Below are positions 41,234 to 46,282 of a stretch of 46,282 nucleotides of DNA, in pieces. Numbering within the stretch: the stretch's first letter is position 1; the number at the start of each line of letters is the position of its first letter. Source of the stretch: an uncultured Ferrovum sp. (GTDB taxonomy: Bacteria > Pseudomonadota > Gammaproteobacteria > Burkholderiales > Ferrovaceae); the NCBI GenBank assembly GCA_903893215.1, contig CAITLJ010000035.1:1-46282 (forward strand). Reading direction: 5' to 3'. The notes under the pieces were generated by a model, which was not told the DNA's origin, made no database searches, and was given only the letters and a program-made list of their open reading frames with translations. Position numbers and translations under genes: made by a program.

Positions 41234-41980
41234 TCAGACCGGCAACAACCGGGCATGTTCACTGATCAGGGCGCGCACGCGCACCATGCCCTCATCCAGA
41301 ATCCCGGCAATGTCCTCCAGCACGATGCGTTCCGCACTGTCGCCGCAGCCCGCGGCCCAATTGGCCACCAGGGCCACCATGGCATACGACAGGCCAAGCT
41401 CCCGTGCCAGCGCGGCCTCGGGCATGCCGGTCATGCCAACCAGGGTGGCACCGTCGCGCTGCAGGCGGGCGATTTCGGCCGCAGATTCCAGGCGTGGTCC
41501 GTTGGTGGCGCCGTACACACCGCCGTCCACCAGCGTCAGCCCGGCCGACGCGCCTGCTTCGAGCAGCAGACTGCGTACCCGGCCAGCGAAAGGCAATGTG
41601 AAATCGACATGCACCACGGGCTGGTCGGCCCCCTCGAAAAAGGTGTGCTTGCGGCCGCTGGTGTAATCAATGATCTGGTCAGGGACCACCAGCACGCCGG
41701 GGCCCATGCCGGTGCCGATACCCCCCACCGAATTGACCGCGATCACCTCGTCCACGCCCAACTCGCGCAACGCCCAGAGGTTGGCGCGGTAATTGATTTC
41801 GTGGGGCGCCAGGGTATGACCATAGCCATGACGGGCCAGGAACACGATCTCCACGCCCCCCAGCCGGCCAAAAGTGGCCGGGCTGGACGGCTCACCATAC
41901 GGGGTGCGCAACACTTCGCGGCGGGTGATTTCCAGATTGGCAAGTTGCGACAGCCCGGAACCTCCGATGATGGCAAGCAT
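41234..41980 (-). CDS. mtnP: S-methyl-5'-thioinosine (or thioadenosine) phosphorylase
   Basis: 248 residues of the PNP/MTAP family. Motifs: [87 protein letters not shown], and [20 protein letters not shown]. By recall it resembles the methylthioinosine phosphorylase of Pseudomonas aeruginosa (PA3004), particularly in NYRANLWAL and DYTSGR. If so it releases hypoxanthine plus methylthioribose-1-phosphate. The next gene upstream, hpt, would use that hypoxanthine; only 3 bp separate the two. MTA specificity cannot be excluded from sequence. Confidence 0.88.
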   Translation of the reverse strand: MLAIIGGSGLSQLANLEITRREVLRTPYGEPSSPATFGRLGGVEIVFLARHGYGHTLAPHEINYRANLWALRELGVDEVIAVNSVGGIGTGMGPGVLVVPDQIIDYTSGRKHTFFEGADQPVVHVDFTLPFAGRVRSLLLEAGASAGLTLVDGGVYGATNGPRLESAAEIARLQRDGATLVGMTGMPEAALARELGLSYAMVALVANWAAGCGDSAERIVLEDIAGILDEGMVRVRALISEHARLLPV

Positions 41981-41983
41981 CGT

Positions 41984-42586
41984 TCAGACCTCCGGCAGCG
42001 CGTAAATTTCGGGCAGGTTGCGCCACAGCCCATGCACGTCCATCCCATAACCGAACACATAACGATTTGGTACGTGCACACCCACGTAGTCGGCGTAAAC
42101 CGGTTTGGTGCGGCCATGTTCCTTGTCCGTCATCACCGCGATGTGCACTTCGGCCGCCCCCTCTTCCAGCAACACGCTGCGCACGGCGGCCATGGTCTCG
42201 CCCTCGTCGAGAATATCGTCAAGCACCAGCACCACCCGGCCACGTACCGAGCTGCGCGGCTTGAGCGACCAGCTGATGTCGCCGCCACCGGTTTTGAGAC
42301 CATAGCGCGACACTTTCAGCACATCGAAGTCGAGGGGAAAATTCAGTTGCGGCAGCAGGTGTCCGGTAAACACCACCGCACCGCCCATCACTGCCAGCAC
42401 AAGGGGATAGCGTTCGCCCAGGTCTGCGGTGATGCGCGCCGCCATGCCGGCAAGCAGCTCCGCAAGGGTGCTTGCATCGTAAAGCAGGTCAGCGCTGGCC
42501 AGCAGGTCCAGCGCCTGCTGGCGCGACAGGCCGGCAGCGGGCAGGGTGGTGGCGGAGTCGGTTGCAGCCGCGGGCTTGTCAGTCAT
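41984..42586 (-). CDS. hpt: Hypoxanthine(-guanine) phosphoribosyltransferase
   Basis: 200 residues. Type I PRTase with the PRPP loop RVVLVLDDILDEGETMAAV, the PPi loop VMGGAVVFTG, SRYGLKTGGGDISW, and the base-contact region PNRYVFGYGMDVHGLWRNLP. It turns hypoxanthine (or guanine) plus PRPP into IMP (GMP). An N-terminal stretch of ~18 residues rich in Ala and Thr precedes the core. Between galU and mtnP with 3-bp gaps, so one transcript. Confidence 0.92.
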   Translation of the reverse strand: MTDKPAAATDSATTLPAAGLSRQQALDLLASADLLYDASTLAELLAGMAARITADLGERYPLVLAVMGGAVVFTGHLLPQLNFPLDFDVLKVSRYGLKTGGGDISWSLKPRSSVRGRVVLVLDDILDEGETMAAVRSVLLEEGAAEVHIAVMTDKEHGRTKPVYADYVGVHVPNRYVFGYGMDVHGLWRNLPEIYALPEV

Positions 42587-42589
42587 GGG

Positions 42590-43471
42590 TCAGGCCTTGT
42601 GTTGGTTGGCAAATTGCGCCAGATGATCGGAGAACTCGGCCCCTACCTCGGGATGCTTGACACCAAGTGCGAGCGTGGCCTTCAGGTAGCCCAGCTTGCT
42701 GCCACAGTCATACCGGGTGCCTTCAAATTCCCAAGCCAGCACTGGCTCTTCACGCATCATCGCGGCGATACCGTCGGTAAGCTGGATTTCGCCCCCCTTG
42801 CCCGGCTTCACCTCGGCCAGATGGCGGAAGATCGACGGCGAGAGGATATAGCGGCCAACCACACCCAGTTCGGAAGGGGCCTCCTCCGGCAGCGGTTTTT
42901 CAACAATCGCCGTCACCCGGTGGGTGCGCGGTGCAATCGCATCGGTGGCCACGATGCCGTACTGCCGGGTCTCGGCGCGCGGTACGGTCTGCACACCAAG
43001 CACAGACGCGTAGCTGCGCTCGTAAAGCGCACTCATCTGGCTCAGCACCGGATATTCGGCATCGATCAGGTCGTCGGCCAGCAATACGGCAAACGGCTCC
43101 TGGCCCACCAGCGGCCGCGCGCAAAGCACGGCATGCCCCAGACCGAGCGCTTCGGCCTGACGGACGTAAACGCAAGTGACGTGCGAGGGCAGCAGCGAGC
43201 GCATCTGCTCAAGCACCGCATGCTTGCCGCGCGCTGCAAGCTCGGCTTCCAGCTCGTAGGCCTTGTCGAAATGATCCTCGATGGCGCGCTTGCTGCGCCC
43301 GGTGACAAAGATCAGTTCAGTGATACCGGCGGCAATTGCCTCTTCCACTGCGTACTGGATCAGCGGCTTGTCGACAACCGGCAACATTTCCTTCGGACTG
43401 GCCTTGGTGGCTGGCAGGAATCGTGTCCCCATACCCGCAACCGGAAAGACCGCCTTGGTGACTTTTTGCAT
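42590..43471 (-). CDS. galU: UTP-glucose-1-phosphate uridylyltransferase
   Basis: Makes UDP-glucose for LPS and other glycans. 293 residues. Nucleotidyltransferase motifs: [85 protein letters not shown], and [11 protein letters not shown]. 74 bp after ligA, so it may have its own promoter. Confidence 0.97.
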   Translation of the reverse strand: MQKVTKAVFPVAGMGTRFLPATKASPKEMLPVVDKPLIQYAVEEAIAAGITELIFVTGRSKRAIEDHFDKAYELEAELAARGKHAVLEQMRSLLPSHVTCVYVRQAEALGLGHAVLCARPLVGQEPFAVLLADDLIDAEYPVLSQMSALYERSYASVLGVQTVPRAETRQYGIVATDAIAPRTHRVTAIVEKPLPEEAPSELGVVGRYILSPSIFRHLAEVKPGKGGEIQLTDGIAAMMREEPVLAWEFEGTRYDCGSKLGYLKATLALGVKHPEVGAEFSDHLAQFANQHKA

Positions 43472-43545
43472 CGGTAATCCTCATCAGAATGAAAACAGGA
43501 AGAAAGCTTCTGGCTGTCGCAGTGGCCGGCCAAGGCGACGATGAC

Positions 43546-46282
<2,737 letters not shown>

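Noticed and set aside
41225-43477. A 750-codon open frame on the plus strand antisense to mtnP, hpt and galU
   Set aside because: It crosses three well-identified genes and has no recognisable domain. Its openness follows from GC-rich codon bias of the genes on the other strand.

Overview
The window looks like a chromosome segment of a GC-rich betaproteobacterium, most likely in Burkholderiales. This is inferred from gene order: pyrG-kdsA-eno-ftsB, the long rpsB-tsf-pyrH-frr-uppS-cdsA-dxr-rseP-bamA-skp-lpxD-fabZ-lpxA-lpxB-rnhB run, divergent ppsA/ppsR, and zipA-ligA. Signal peptides, lipid A genes, BamA/Skp and a TonB-dependent receptor show a Gram-negative cell with an outer membrane. I saw no rRNA, tRNA, CRISPR array, transposase or phage gene. 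Many long antisense reading frames exist but are shadows of GC-rich genes.

Left part (1-8.1 kb): an ABC exporter pair (permease cut by the window edge, plus its ATPase) diverges from a TesA-type SGNH esterase. A TraB/GumN-family secreted protein follows. Then comes the minus-strand block pyrG-kdsA-eno-ftsB, covering CTP synthesis, KDO-8-phosphate for LPS, glycolysis and cell division.

Accessory part (7.6-18.1 kb): a NikR-type nickel regulator diverges from a TonB-dependent receptor. The receptor is followed by a beta-barrel protein whose mature end starts CASCGC, then a periplasmic thioredoxin-like protein. Downstream of nikR, in the same direction, lie a NarX/UhpB-type histidine kinase and a LuxR-type response regulator that overlap by ATGA. 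I read this as a candidate nickel-responsive outer-membrane uptake locus, and it is the most interesting part of the window. Further on are a secreted AcpA-like phosphoesterase, a hydroxyisobutyrate-dehydrogenase-like enzyme with an in-frame 15-bp repeat insert, and an M20 amidohydrolase.

Core part (18.2-37.1 kb): ppsA and its regulator ppsR diverge. From about 37.1 kb down to 21.5 kb, sixteen genes run on the minus strand. They cover translation (rpsB, tsf, frr), UMP kinase, undecaprenyl diphosphate and CDP-diacylglycerol synthesis, isoprenoids (dxr), envelope proteolysis (rseP), outer-membrane assembly (bamA, skp), lipid A (lpxD, fabZ, lpxA, lpxB), RNase HII and a SpoU methyltransferase. 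Several neighbours overlap by 4 bp (ATGA or GTGA), which suggests translational coupling.

Right part (37.2-46.3 kb): map and glnD run on the plus strand. They converge on a minus-strand set zipA(partial)-ligA-galU-hpt-mtnP-def. The mtnP and hpt genes sit 3 bp apart and together suggest a route from methylthioinosine to hypoxanthine to IMP.
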